A stretch of DNA of 64,000 nucleotides from Chondrosia reniformis (GCA_947172415.1 OX359189.1:6524501-6588500), one strand, 5' to 3'. Positions 14,401 through 26,689 are shown, numbered from the stretch's first letter. Translations and numbers: made by a program. Notes: a model not told the origin generated them from the sequence alone.

Positions 14401-17400
14401 CTCACAATGAAAAAAGGGAGTTAATTGCACTAAGCTGTGCAAAGGCTAGGATGATAAGCAAAAGTATTCACTGGAAGATATTACGCCAAACCAGCCAAGG
14501 GACCGAAGTCTATCTTGGCTGGGGGACCGAAGTCCTATTAAGTTGGCAACCAGTGATCGCCTCCCAGTCATCCAAGATGGAAAAAAATTCATCAAAGAAC
14601 CACAGACAGCTGTACCACACTGATGAGCCCAAATGAGGGCGAAACAACTATCTATATAATAATGGAGCTAAGGGTAAAAATGTTTGTGCCCTATTTTATT
14701 GTTGCACTGTTCTGGTATTTAAAGGAACTCATGAAACAAATTACAAATCACATTAATAACAAAAGAAAACTCTCTAATGTTTTCCTAAGACACAAACACA
14801 CATGCATGGATAAGGAAATGCATCTTCATACACAATTGGCTCTTGCATTCTAATGTATTCTGTAGTTTATACAAAACTGAACAGGCATACATAACTTTAT
14901 GTTATTCTTACTTCTAGGAAGAGGACTGGGAGTAAGAACTGCACTGCTTGATGGAGGTAGAGTGATTTCTGAGCTTGGAAGTTTACTAGTTGTTACACCA
15001 CTACTTCCATAACTCTCACTTTGTAGTGTCTCTTTTGATATCTCAGAGGATGTGAGTTGCACAAAAAATGATGAAAAAGTTTCAGTAATCCCCAAGTTAT
15101 TACTGGTTGTAGTTCCAATTACTACATATTACAGTTTCAAAATATTATATATGTACACGTATGCACATGTAATTAATATATAATATATATACTTGACATA
15201 TGGCCATGGCCAGTTGTATAAAATGCTAAATTGAAAGTAGGTACGTACATGCATATATAACAGTATTAGTGTTACAGTACTTACACATAATGCGTATATA
15301 TATATATATATGTACACATGCTTATAATATATGTATTATATATATAGGCAACACTGTAGAATATATAGCTATATATAGTATCAACTTATGTGTCTATTAA
15401 TATGAACATTTCAGTGGGATTTATCAATGGCACTCATTAAGTATACATATATCCATGTTACTGTAGATAAATGACGGCTCAATTATAAGGTTTAATTTTC
15501 AATTTATAAATTGAAAATTAAACATTATTAAACATTATGCATATAATCACAACATGAGATTGCTCTGCATCGCTACAAGTACTATAGACAGTGAACTGAG
15601 CCATCATCTTCACTGCTTATGTTATACACTGTTACAGGGTACCCCAGATCCAGTTTTCACAAGCTACAGGCCAGGTTGAAGCCTCGAATCCAGCCAATCT
15701 TTCACAAGCTACAGCTGCTTCCTTTAGGTCAAAACCGTCATTGCAAATTGCAGTCCAACCAAGGCCATCGTTCCAGATCTCCAACCCTCCACTTAAGGTG
15801 CAAGCCTTGAATCCAGTCAATCTTAATTCACCATTAATTTGAGCAAATGTTAAATTAATTTAACAATAGCTCCTGTTTATCAACTTGCCATGAGATTCTT
15901 CGATGTGTTGAACACATATTAGATGGTCCAGAGAGAATGTTAAGCTTAACTTTTAAAATCCAGAAATGTACGTATATACATGTGGTACCTATCCAATTAG
16001 GTCATCCAACTGATATATATATAGTGCAAACATCATTATTGGTATATAAAGTAAATTTTCTATGAACACTGTACTAAGGATTGATATATATACATACGTA
16101 GATAATGTAAAAGTATACTAACTATGAAATTGTCTGTTTATACACACAAATATCCTTTTCAATAGCTATATATATATATAGCCATAAAGTTAATCACACA
16201 TGTGACATTTCCATTAATTACAAGATTAAATACAATTAATTACAAGATACTTTTCTAACTTGCATTTGAAATTCTCATACTGTAAGGTCCTTGAACTCCA
16301 GCACCAAGGATTTCAGCTGCTACCCAAACATAGTAGGTGGTACCTGATTGAAGTCCAGTTAGTGTAGTTGATGTATCTGTAATTCCTGATCTCTTCATAG
16401 CATCAGATGGTGGATCTGTTTCAGTACCACTATCAGTTGAATACCTAACTACATATAATATAACATACATTGGATCAGTTACTGCAGTCCATGAAACAGT
16501 CAAGGATGTTCCACTTCCACTTAACATGACACCTTGGACTTGAGATGGCGGAGTTATTGGAGTTATAGAAGGTGGAGTTTCTGTGTAAATGGTAAATGGT
16601 AAAAATGATTCTACAAATGTTAACATATACGAATAATCAATCAAAGTGGTCCAGGAACTGATAAACAATTTAACTGTACACTTATAATATGATCCCTACA
16701 AGAATAGTAGACTTTTAAGTTCCTATATCCTGGCTTATATATCATTTAAACGTTTCCTGCCTTATATAAAAAAATATATAATATGTTATAACTATGTAGA
16801 CTTGGTTAATGAGACTTCAAAGGAATATTAAATTTTGTATCATACGTACTTAGTTTTATAGTTTGCTCTCATAACATTTAAAACTTCTCTTTATGAACTA
16901 TAATTGTTGTATAACTCACCTAGTATTACTGGATACGTACTAAGGGGAGTGGCCCTAACAGTACATGTGTATCCTTTAGCATGAGATGGACTGAATGATG
17001 AGATAGATAGTGTTCTAATAGCTCCAGGTGTGGTAATAAGTTCTCCATTAGTGGAAGTTACTTTAGTTCCATCTGTGTACCAATCCTTAAATGCATCCGT
17101 CCTTTCACATTCCAACTTTACAGGTTGACTGAGGGTAGGTGTTATAGTGATAGGAGTAGTTGGATCATCAGTCCTTCCAACTCTAATTGTGTTGATAGCT
17201 GATGGATTAACTATAGAATTTGTCAACAGAGACAATAATTCAGTCAGTTCCAATAAATCAAGACAATTAATCTTAATACTAATATATACTGTAATATACA
17301 TGTAATATAAAGAAAGACAGAAAAAGGAAACAAACTTGAGCTTATATTACTGAAAGCTGCAATTCAAAAATACAGAAAAATAAAATGTTATTGTGTATGA

Positions 17401-20400
17401 ATCCGTATTATATATGTATAAATATAAATATATGAGACGACCAGTATATAGTTAGAATAAAAACAATAGATGAAGACTAGAAATTAAATTCCTAATGACT
17501 GTCACTATATAAGATGGTTCTACATTCTAATACACAAGCATATGCATGTATATACAGACACAGTTTACATCAAATCATTGTACAATTATCACATAATCAC
17601 TCACCAAGTACCACAGGGTAGGTTGTCTTTGTCTGAGTATCACGATATGTAGATGCCAAACAAGTGTATGTTCCAGCATGACTTGGAGTGAATGAAGGGA
17701 ATGCCAACATCCTAATATTTCCTGCAGATGTACTTATTTCATTTTGAGTTTCTGCTATTTGACTTCCTGTAGTGTACCACTGTTTAACTACACTAGTTAT
17801 TAGAGCCCCACTACACTGCAGTTCTACTGATTGGCCAATGGTAGGTGTTACAGTAGTGGTAGTAGTGTGAAAAGGAGCAGTCGCTACTAAAATAGTAGTT
17901 GGTTCAGATTTGGTTATCTGAACTGTAAGAAATAAAAGTCATTCATTGATCAATGTCTACTCAACTTAAAAATAAGGCATACAAACTAAATTTTTAATTT
18001 TTAATTTTAAATAAATGACTGGTCTATTATAAGGTTTAATTTTCAATTTATGCGCGCATATAATCACAACATGAGATTGCTCTGCATCGCTACAAGTACT
18101 ATAGTCAGTGAACTGAGCCATCATCTTCACTGGTTATGTTATTACACTGTTACAGGGTACCCGGGACCCAGTTTTCACAAGCTACAGCTGCTTCCTTTAG
18201 GTCAAAACCATCATTGCAAATTGCAGTCCAACCAAGGTCATCGTTCCAGATCTCCAACCCTCCACTTAAGGTGCAAGCCTTGAATCCAGTCAATCTTAAT
18301 TCACCATTAATTTGAGCAGATGTTAAATTAATTTAACAATAGCTCCTGTTTATCAACTTGCCATGAGATTCTTCGATGTGTTGAACACATATTTGATGGT
18401 CCAGAGAGAATGTTAAGCTTAACTTTTAAAATCCAGAAATGTATATACATGTGGTACCTATCCAATTAGGTCATCCAACTGATATATATATAGTGCAAAC
18501 ATCATTATTGGTAGAGTGAATTTTCTATGAACACTGTACTAAGGATTGATATATATACGTAGATAATGTAAAAGTATACTAACTACTATATCAAATTGTC
18601 TGTTATACACACAAATATCCTTTTCAATAGCTATATATAGTTAATCACACATATGACATTTCCATTAATTACAAGATTAAATACAAATTAATTACAAGAT
18701 ATTTTTAGGGGCTGCCACAGGCAGCCCCCTCTATAGTTTTCATAACGCTATTTATGTATGGCTTCATGTTACGGATATATATATATATATATATAAATAT
18801 ATATTAATACGAGTTCATACGCAACTATTATAACACATTTTATACGTCGAATTATGTATAATACGAGTTCATACGCAACTATTGTAACACTTAATTTATA
18901 CGTCAATACATCGTTTTTGCAAATGGCGGCGTTCAGGAAGCTTTAGTTAACGAAGCTTTTCTGTCGTGATTTATAATTTTCGGGACACTTAAGCGTCCTC
19001 AATCGTTGGGATTAAGAATAGTATATCAAAGCCCAACGATGCGGCCAAGTAGTTCAAGTAAATTCGGGGGGCGGCAGCCCCACGAGTTTTTAAACTCGAA
19101 CTACTTGTTCTAACTTGCATTTGAAATTCTCATACTCACCTACTCTCATACTGTAAGGTCCTTGAACTCCAGTACCAAGGATTTCAGCTGCTACCCAAAC
19201 ATAGTAGGTGGTACCTGATTGAAGTCCAGTTAGTGTAGTTGATGTATCTGTAATTCCTGATCTCTTCATAGCATCAAATGGTGGATCTGTTTCAGTACCA
19301 CTATCAGTTGAATACCTAACTACATATAATATAACATATATTGGATCAGTTACTGCAGTCCATGAAACAGTCAAGGATGTTCCACTTCCACTTAACATGA
19401 CACCTTGGACTTGAGATGGTGGAGTTATTGGAGTTATAGAAGGTGGAGTTTCTGTGTAAATGGTAAATGGTAAAAATGATTCTACAAATGTTAACATAGA
19501 TAATCAATCAAACTGGTCCAGAAACTGATAAACAATTTAACTGTACACTTATAATATGATCCCTGCAAGACTAGTAGACTTTTAAGTTCCTATATCCTGG
19601 CTTATCATTTAAACGTTTCCTGCCCTATATAAATAAATATATAATATGTTACCATTACGTAGACTTGGTTAATGAGACTCCAAAGGAATATTAATTTTGT
19701 ACTATACGTATTTAGTCTTATAGTTTGCTCTCATAACATTTAAAACTTCTCTTTATGAACTATAATTGTTGTATAACTCACCTAGTATTACTGGATACGT
19801 ACTAAGGGGAGTGGCCCTAACAGTACATGTGTATCCTTTAGCATGAGATGGACTGAATGATGAGATAGATAGTGTTCTAATAGCTCCAGGTGTGGTAATA
19901 AGTTCTCCATTAGTGGAAGTTACTTTAGTTCCATCTGTGTACCAATCCTTAAATGCATCCGTCCTTTCACATTCCAACTTTACAGGTTGACTGAGGGTAG
20001 GTGTTATAGTGATAGGAGTAGTTGGATCATCAGTCCTTCCAACTCTAATTGTGTTGATAGCTGATGGATTAACTATAGAATTTGTCAACAGAGACAATAA
20101 TTCAGTCAGTTCCATTAAATCAAGACAATTAATCTTAATACTAATATATACTGTAATATAAATGTAATATAAAGAAAGACAGAAAAAGGAAACAAACTTG
20201 AGCTTATATTACTGAAAGCTGCAATTCAAAAATACAGAAAAATAAAATGTTATTGTGTATGAATCCGTATTATATATGTATAAATATAAATATATGAGAC
20301 GACCAGTATATAGTTAGAATAAAAACAATAGATGAAGACTAGAAATTAAATTCCTAATGACTGTCACTATATAAGATGGTTCTACATTCTAATACACAAG

Positions 20401-23400
20401 CATATGCATGTATATACAGACACAGTTTACATCAAATCATTGTACAATTATCACATAATCACTCACCAAGTACCACAGGGTAGGTTGTCTTTGTCTGAGT
20501 ATCACGATATGTAGATGCCAAACAAGTGTATGTTCCAGCATGATTTGGAGTGAATGAAGGGAATGCCAACATCCTAATATTTCCTGCAGATGTACTTATT
20601 TCATTTTGAGTTTCTGCTATTTGACTTCCTGTAGTGTACCACTGTTTAACTACACTAGTTATTAGAGCCCCACTACACTGCAGTTCTACTGATTGGCCAA
20701 TGGTAGGTGTTACAGTAGTGGTAGTAGTGTGAAAAGGAGCAGTCGCTACTAAAATAGTAGTTGGTTCAGATTTGGTTATCTGAACTGTAAGAAATAAAAG
20801 TCATTCATTGATCAATGTCTACTCAACTTAAAAATAAGGCATACAAACTAAATTTTTAATTTTTAATTTTAAATAAATGACTGGTCTATTATAAGGTTTA
20901 ATTTTCAATTTATGCGCGCATATAATCACAACATGAGATTGCTCTGCATCGCTACAAGTACTATAGTCAGTGAACTGAGCCATCATCTTCACTGGTTATG
21001 TTATTACACTGTTACAGGGTACCTGGGACCCAGTTTTCACAAGCTACAGCTGCTTCCTTTAGGTCAAAACCATCATTGCAAATTGCAGTCCAACCCAGGT
21101 CATCGTTCCAGATCTCCAACCCTCCACTTAAGGTGCAAGCCTTGAATCCAGTCAATCTTAATTCACCATTAATTTGAGCAGATGTTAAATTAATTTAACA
21201 ATAGCTCCTGTTTATCAACTTGCCATGAGATTCTTCGATGTGTTGAACACATATTTAATGGTCCAGAGAGAATGTTAAGCTTAACTTTTAAAATCCAGAA
21301 ATGTATATACATGTGGTACCTATCCAATTAGGTCATCCAACTGATATATATATAGTGCAAACATCATTATTGGTAGAGTGAATTTTCTATGAACACTGTA
21401 CTAAGGATTGATATATATACGTAGATAATGTAAAAGTATACTAACTACTATATCAAATTGTCTGTTATACACACAAATATCCTTTTCAATAGCTATATAT
21501 ATATAGTCATAAAGTTAATCACACATATGACATTTCCATTAATTACAAGATTAAATACAATTAATTACAAGATATTTTTCTAACTTGCATTTGAAATTCT
21601 CATACTCACCTACTCTCATACTGTAAGGTCCTTGAACTCCAGTACCAAGGATTTCAGCTGCTACCCAAACATAGTAGGTGGTACCTGATTGAAGTCCAGT
21701 TAGTGTAGTTGATGTATCTGTAATTCCTGATCTCTTCATAGCATCAAATGGTGGATCTGTTTCAGTGCCACTATCAGTTGAATACCTAACTACATATAAT
21801 ATATCATATATTGGATCAGTTACTGCAGTCCATGAAACAGTCAAGGATGTTCCACTTCCACTTAACATGACACCTTGGACTTGAGATGGTGGAGTTATTG
21901 GAGTTATAGAAGGTGGAGTTTCTGTGTAAACGGTAAATGGTAAATATGCTTCTACAAATGTTAACATAGATAATCAATCAAACTGGTCCAGGAACTGATA
22001 AACAATTTAACTGTACACTTATAATATGATCCCTACAAGACTAGTAGACTTTTAAGTTCCTATATCCTGGCTTATCATTTAAACGTTTCCTGCCTTATAT
22101 AAATAAATATATAATATGTTACCATTACGTAGACTTGGTTAATGAGACTCCAAAGGAATATTAATTTTGTACTATACGTATTTAGTCTTATAGTTTGCTC
22201 TCATAACATTTAAAACTTCTCTTTATGAACTATAATTGTTGTATAACTCACCTAGTATTACTGGATACGTACTAAGGGGAGTGGCGCTAACAGTACATGT
22301 GTATCCTTTAGCATGAGATGGACTGAATGATGAGATAGATATTGTTCTAATAGTTCCAGGTGTAGTAGTAAGTTCTCCATTAGTGGGAGTTACTTTAGTT
22401 CCATCTGTGTACCAGTCCTTTGCTATACTGTTCCTTTCACATTCCAACTTTACAGGTTGACTGAGGGAAGGTGTTATAGTGATAGGAGTAGTTGGATCAG
22501 TAGGCCTTCCAACTTTAATTGTGTTGATAGCTGATGGATTAACTATAGAATTCATCAACAGAGACAATAATTCAGTCAGTTCCATTAAATCAAGATAATT
22601 AATCTTAATACTAATATATACATGTAATATAAAGAAAGACAGAAAAAGGAAGCAAACTTGAGCTTATATTACTGAAAGCTAGCGCTGCCATTCAAAAATA
22701 CAGATAAATAATATAAAATGTTATTGTGTATGAATCCGTATTATATATGTATAAATATAAATATATGAGACGACCAGTATATAGTTAGAATAAAAACAAT
22801 AGATGAAGACTAGAAATTAAATTCCTATACTAATATATACTGTAATATACATGTAATATAAAGAAAGACAGAAAAGGTACAAACATGAGCTTACTGAAAG
22901 CTACCATTCAAAAATACAGATAATTGTAATGTTATTGTGTATGAATCTGTCTTATATATATAAGTATAAATATATATATATATATATATATATGTGACGA
23001 CCAGTAGTTAGACTATATAAAAAAAAATTATATAGATGAAGACTAAAAATTAAATTCCTAATGACTGTTACTATGCAAATAATAAACAATACTGGATAAT
23101 TACTGGTTTGCGTAATTATCCAGTGTTGTTTATTATTTGCAATGATAGCACAGGCTTAAGTGCAATAAACTCCCCTTTTCGACTGTTACTATATAAGATG
23201 GTTCTACATTCTACTACACAAGCATATAGACACAGTTTACATCAAATCATTGTACGATTATCACATAATCACTCACCAAGTACCACAGGGTAGGTTGTCT
23301 TTGTCTGAGTATCACTTGGAGAAGATACCAAACAAGTGTATGTTCCAGCATGACTTGGAGTGAATGAAGAGAAAGCCAACATCCTAATATTTCCACTCTT

Positions 23401-24836
23401 TGTACTTATTTCATTTTGAGTTTCTGCTATTTGACTTCCTGTAGTGTACCACTGTTTATATATACTAGTCCCAATACACTGCAGTTCTACTGATTGACCA
23501 ATGGTAGGTGCTACAGTAGTGGGAGTAGTGTGAAAAGGAGTGGTTGCTACTAAAATAGTAGTTGGTTGAGATTTGGTTATCTGAACTGTAAGAAATAAAA
23601 GTCATTCATTGATCAATGTCTACTCAACTTAAAAATTATAGAAGCAAACTAAATTTTTAAGGAATTTCCATTTACTACACTGATTGTACATTTATATATT
23701 TAGCAAATGTCTACTACACAGTACAAGTTACAAATTTAAAGAGATCCAAGTGACCCCTAGGATAATCAGTATTTAACAGTACAGTTGCAGGCTTTGAAAT
23801 CCTCAACTACGGCATAGAGAGTAGTAGTTGATGCAGAGCATACAAGGTAGAACACATGGCCTACCAATTATCTTTTCACACCTTAGTGTAGACTGAAGAT
23901 GATGCATCTGCATGCCATATATCAACAAAGGTTCCATTCTTAAAGGGGTCTCAACTAATAACCACAGCAGATTTGGTTTGCCTTGTGAGGGAGCTAAGAA
24001 TACCGACAGTTGGTTGCATGCATTCGCATAATCAACAGGGTTAGAGACCACTTGGTAACTTGCACACAAGGGACATCATATGGTATATATATAAAGACCT
24101 TGGCCTTTTAGGGTTAAATTTCCTATAGGTTTTCTATAGCCCTTTATGGCATTTTATTTGCAGACTTTGTCCTCCGTTTTCTAACAAATGGAGGCCTAAA
24201 TGAAAAATCCCTTAATTTAAAATGAGTTTTATACCCTAAGCTCTATGATAATATACCCATTCTGTTTCTAGGTCCTTTCTTGGAGCCATAATCCGCTAGA
24301 AGCCTGTGCAAACGCATTCTAATTGGTGATGAATTTCCGGTTTTCTAATATTCGTCACATCGCTCTAATAATTCGCCAGGAAGGGTTAGGGTTCTGCTGT
24401 CCATATGGTGAGTTCAAAACCTGCCTTTTCGCCTCGAGAAACGCCCCTATAGGCTAACAAAGTGCTCCAAAGTTTCGCTGTCCGCTCTAATGTTTCGTCG
24501 AGAAAATCTAAATATTCGTCAACCTCGGCCAGCTTGCTCATTCCAATTCTATTTGCGACCAAGTGACGAATTTTCCTGGACACAGTTAGTGACGAATTTT
24601 TAGAGAGAATACGGTAGGTATATAGACCTAATTTATCATTATGGCTAACTTTATAGGTTATATAAACTACGTATATCGATTCGATCAAATTATAAGAGAG
24701 GGTGCTCGTTTTTAATAATATTCCCATTATATTTATATAATGCATACAGAACTTAAGTTCAATTCTATATCTCACCGAACACAGTCAGAGAGGCTAGCAC
24801 CAGAAGAATTGAGATTCCTTTGTAGTTCTTCTCCAT
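8340..24836 (-). CDS. Giant adhesion-GPCR-like gene, copy 2: signal peptide, Ig/FNIII repeats, HormR, GAIN/GPS; 7TM broken
   Basis: Start Met at 24836; exon 24776-24836 encodes a signal peptide (MEKNYKGISILLVLASL). Then three units of two Ig-like exons and one FNIII exon: 23277-23585, 22252-22542, 21610-21921; 20467-20784, 19782-20072, 19140-19451; 17606-17922, 16920-17210, 16260-16580. The Ig exons keep paired Cys and YTC; FNIII keeps SLTVSW and TTYYVWV. All these exons are phase 1-1, so units can be added without frame change. Next come the Ser/Thr linker (about 14910-15120), HormR module (about 13705-13921) and the same exon series as copy 1 (about 13330 down to 8750). The GPS exon 8480-8689 has CVFWNP and HLTSF. 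TM1 (to 8402) keeps LTYIGCGIS, then diverges into a frame with a stop. No TM2-TM7 exons follow, so it encodes a truncated or fused receptor. Joining the Ig/FNIII part to the GPS part is inferred from matching phase and strand. Confidence 0.8.
10764..11391. mobile_element. piggyBac-type MITE with TTAA target duplication
   Basis: The element at 10768-11387 (620 bp) is flanked by TTAA on both sides. Terminal inverted repeats are CCCTTTATGCGCGAG and CTCGCGCATAAAGGG, with palindromic subterminal GACGCAAATATGCGTC. The paralogous intron of copy 1 has a single TTAA at about 4269-4272 in the same flanking sequence, a natural empty site. TTAA duplication with CCC-starting termini is the hallmark of the piggyBac superfamily. 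There is no transposase, so it would need one in trans. Confidence 0.88.
14236..14284 (-). ncRNA. Hammerhead ribozyme, type I, short stem III
   Basis: On the minus strand: stem I GUACCACA, core CUGAUGA, stem II GCCC/GGGC with a six-base loop, GAAA, a short palindromic stem III CAGCUG, cleavage triplet GUC, then UGUGGUUC closing stem I. Every core base of the hammerhead consensus is present. Cleavage would fall between 14244 and 14243. The very short stem III is typical of Penelope-like and retrozyme hammerheads, which may act as dimers. Confidence 0.85.
14613..14645 (+). ncRNA. Inverted hammerhead core lacking its 3' stem I
   Basis: Plus-strand GTACCACA, CTGATGA, stem II and GAAAC are intact. 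What follows is AACTATC, not the CAGCTGTC and TGTGG needed to close stems III and I. The segment is an exact inversion of the core in the neighbouring copy at 14236-14284, starting at the palindrome ACAGCTGT, so it should be inactive as it stands. Confidence 0.7.
15540..17999 (-). repeat. Tandem Ig-Ig-FNIII-SRCR unit 1 (nearest the membrane)
   Basis: Contains Ig exons 17606-17922 and 16920-17210, FNIII exon 16260-16580 and an SRCR fragment at 15597-15845. Its Ig part is almost base-identical to unit 2, including introns, so the duplication is recent. It differs by a microdeletion at the FNIII donor and by a short internal duplication in the SRCR fragment. Confidence 0.85.
15597..15845 (-). 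pseudogene. SRCR-domain exon fragment, probably decayed (copies also near 18120-18310 and 20970-21172)
   Basis: The frame reads GLEIWNDGLGWTAICNDGF then DLKEAAVACERL, the first half of a scavenger receptor Cys-rich domain. The second half (YSTCSDAEQSHVVIIC) follows in another frame after about 30 bases that start GTACCC and end CAG. Either this is a 30-nt intron or the exon is broken. No convincing donor follows the second half. Units 2 and 3 have the same layout but a shorter centre (AAVACENWVPG). I think these are decayed exons inside introns; a rare ultra-short intron is the alternative. Confidence 0.55.
18000..20862 (-). repeat. Tandem Ig-Ig-FNIII-SRCR unit 2
   Basis: Contains Ig exons 20467-20784 and 19782-20072, FNIII exon 19140-19451 and an SRCR fragment at about 18120-18310. 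The start sequence at 18001 recurs at 20863, a period of 2862 bp. About 400 bp of that is an inserted element (18706-19104) that units 1 and 3 lack. Confidence 0.85.
18706..19104. mobile_element. Non-autonomous DNA element in unit 2 of the receptor repeat
   Basis: About 400 bp present only in unit 2, splitting sequence contiguous in unit 3 (near 21577). It starts with the hairpin GGGGCTGCC/GGCAGCCCC and ends with GGCAGCCCC and CGAGTTTTTAAACTCG. A 54 bp tandem repeat (from 18806 and 18860) carries ACGAGTTCATACGC. CAAGTAGTTC and GAACTACTTG form a stem near the right end. Superfamily not identified; a Helitron-like end (3' hairpin) is possible. It sits in the intron after the FNIII exon and does not alter it. 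Confidence 0.7.
20863..23640 (-). repeat. Tandem Ig-Ig-FNIII-SRCR unit 3 (nearest the signal peptide)
   Basis: Contains Ig exons 23277-23585 and 22252-22542, FNIII exon 21610-21921 and an SRCR fragment at about 20970-21172. The two Ig exons are more diverged here than between units 1 and 2 (different residues around the central Trp), so this unit split first. One intron carries an extra 107 bp snap-back insertion (23074-23180). Confidence 0.85.
23074..23180. mobile_element. Snap-back insertion with 12 bp target duplication
   Basis: A 107 bp insert found only in unit 3, flanked by GACTGTTACTAT on both sides. It holds 29-base arms (23075-23103 and 23112-23140) with one mismatch, then a tail resembling the end of the hammerhead element (GCACAGG...AGTGCAAT..ACTCC...TTTT). 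A 12 bp duplication and that tail suggest target-primed retrotransposition of a short copy. Confidence 0.7.
23600..24775. other. Intron 1 of receptor copy 2, with unassigned repeat-like sequence
   Basis: No convincing coding exon. 23803-24069 has a minus-strand open frame (starts MCASYQVVSNPVDYANACN) with no recognised domain. 24320-24620 has several ATTCGTC/GACGAAT motifs in both orientations, suggesting an old DNA element. Confidence 0.4.
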
Positions 24837-26165
24837 TAATCCTTATAGCTAACTACGTATAGTCTATATTGGTTTCGAGTGAATCCTTGCATGCAAGGAA
24901 ACAGCATGCAACATTAACCAATAATACAGTTATCACCTGATTTTTATACGTATAGGTTGCTCAGAGTTGTTTACTTAATAAAGGAATCAATTAAAAACCA
25001 TTTTCCTACAGTAGCTGATCATATAGGGATCTGCATATATTATAGGTCTACTAGTCTTCAACACAGCATGTAACTTACTATTCCTTGTTATGCTAAATGG
25101 ATCATACAGGTAAGTATTGTCCAAGATGCTGACTGTCTGTCTACTTTGACTGAAACACTATATACCATACACATAAGTGCTGCATACGTTTGGGTGCACC
25201 TCCCCTATATATATATATTTCAGCTATCATACAAGGTAAACCCAAAAACAGATGTGATGTGAATGGTTAAGTCACTTAAAATATACCACCTCTGTATTAA
25301 CTAGCCTTATCATTCTTGTTTCACCATATTTTCTAGAGGTCACATTAGTGTACAGTGCCACCTCTACTGGTAGCATGTGAGTCCGGATAATATAAGACTA
25401 AGAGTCAGATGAAAATGAGAAGTTATATGTTATTACTATAAGAGATGGCATGACATGACATCAACATGTAATATGCATGAAACTGCCTTAATAGCTAAAA
25501 ATGAATTTGTCACCTCTAGACAAAACATATTGGTATGGCTTCCACTTAATCATATACATACAAGAGTTGTAGGTATATATATGTGTGACAAAATTAAACA
25601 TAGGTTTAAGATCATAATAATACACATGTACTACTATATATCTTACTTATTACTTAATTTCATGCAGGTAATAGTAATACTATGTCTATTTTACTTATTT
25701 AGAGAGCTGTACTGTTTTACTTGTCTCCAAGATGTTTACTTTCCGATTTGAAAATATCATTACTAATGTTTATAATTGATAATCATTTTTCAAATTGTTC
25801 CCATTTTCTGGGAGATCTTACAATCGCTTATATAATAATAATAATAATAATAATAATATTAATAATAATAATAACAATTATAATTGTTTATTATTGTGAC
25901 ATGCCATACAAAGAGTAAGATTAATAAGGATGACCCAACCAGTTCAGGTATGTATATATATAGGGTGGGGTGGGTGAGAGGTGGGGACGTGCATGCTCTA
26001 TAAAAATCCATGATAGATAATTATAACTAAGGGATTTGTGCTTTAAATACATATCATAAATAAGATTAGTGATTTGTTTACTAGGATATATATATGATAG
26101 AGTAAAAAGGCACTTTTGCAAGCCTTAGGGTGTTGATGAAAAGAAGTGGGGGTGATAGTTAATGC
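24837..26165. other. Intergenic, upstream of receptor copy 2
   Basis: No gene found. It should hold the promoter of the giant receptor gene; I see no clear motif. A short (AAT)n microsatellite lies at about 25827-25872. Confidence 0.5.
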
Positions 26166-26170
26166 ATTCA

Positions 26171-26525
26171 TTACATATATAGGAGATTGTTAAAAGTGAG
26201 ACATGTGATCAAAAAGTGTATGGTATCCTCAATCTCACCAAGCTTAAGGTTGCACAGTCTACAGACTCGGTCCTCCAGTGGCACCTTAGGATGTCGGATT
26301 CTGCCAAGTTCTACTTGGAGTGGCAGGCATCCACACCTCAGAGATGCCACCTCTCCCATCACCACATATATACTCCTCCACAGAGGGGCACCCTTTCAAG
26401 AGCCTGTAGAGAGCCAACCTACCACCAGACTGACTATTAATTTCTATCCTATTAAATGCTTGAATTATTGATTTTCTGTAGTGTATATTTGATAAAGGCC
26501 TGTTTATTACTAAAGGGGACATCAT
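26171..26525 (-). pseudogene. LINE reverse-transcriptase C-terminal remnant (zinc knuckle)
   Basis: The frame ending at 26171 reads LRCGCLPLQVELGRIRHPK, then CRLCNLKLGEIEDTIHFLITC. This is the CCHC end typical of non-LTR retrotransposon polyproteins (C-x2-C...H-x4-C with EDTIHFL). The upstream part (LALYRLLKGCPSVEEYI) is in another frame, so there is at least one frameshift. No RT core or endonuclease is recognisable. CR1/Jockey-like affiliation is a guess. Confidence 0.7.
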
Positions 26526-26689
26526 TGTTTAAGCACATTCACCCAAAGACTATGATTCTCCTCACAAATTCGGTGATCATATGTATAGACAAACATCTCA
26601 ATTTATCATAAACCAAACTTCTATTTGACTATATTAACTCATGATTACATTTTGTTAATTGAGGCATACACATTTTATTTTCACTGTAT

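Larger units (their letters stand above)
14088..14650 (-). mobile_element. Hammerhead-ribozyme-bearing retroelement, partial dimer
   Basis: Two direct copies of a segment starting AAGCAAAAGTATTCACTGG lie about 362 bp apart (14090 and 14452), each followed by GGACCGAAGTCCTATTAA. The sequence between them carries a minus-strand hammerhead motif and an A/G-rich end (GAAAAAAGGGAGTTAATTGC). The paralogous intron of copy 1 (near 7010) lacks it. A related palindromic element is at 42855-43340. It has no protein; I infer a small non-autonomous element of the retrozyme or Penelope-satellite kind. Confidence 0.7.

Noticed and set aside
15670..15820. Plus-strand frame HKLQARLKPRIQP...
   Set aside because: Antisense of the SRCR fragment.
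25827..25872. CRISPR-like direct repeats
   Set aside because: Simple AAT microsatellite in a eukaryotic genome; no spacers.
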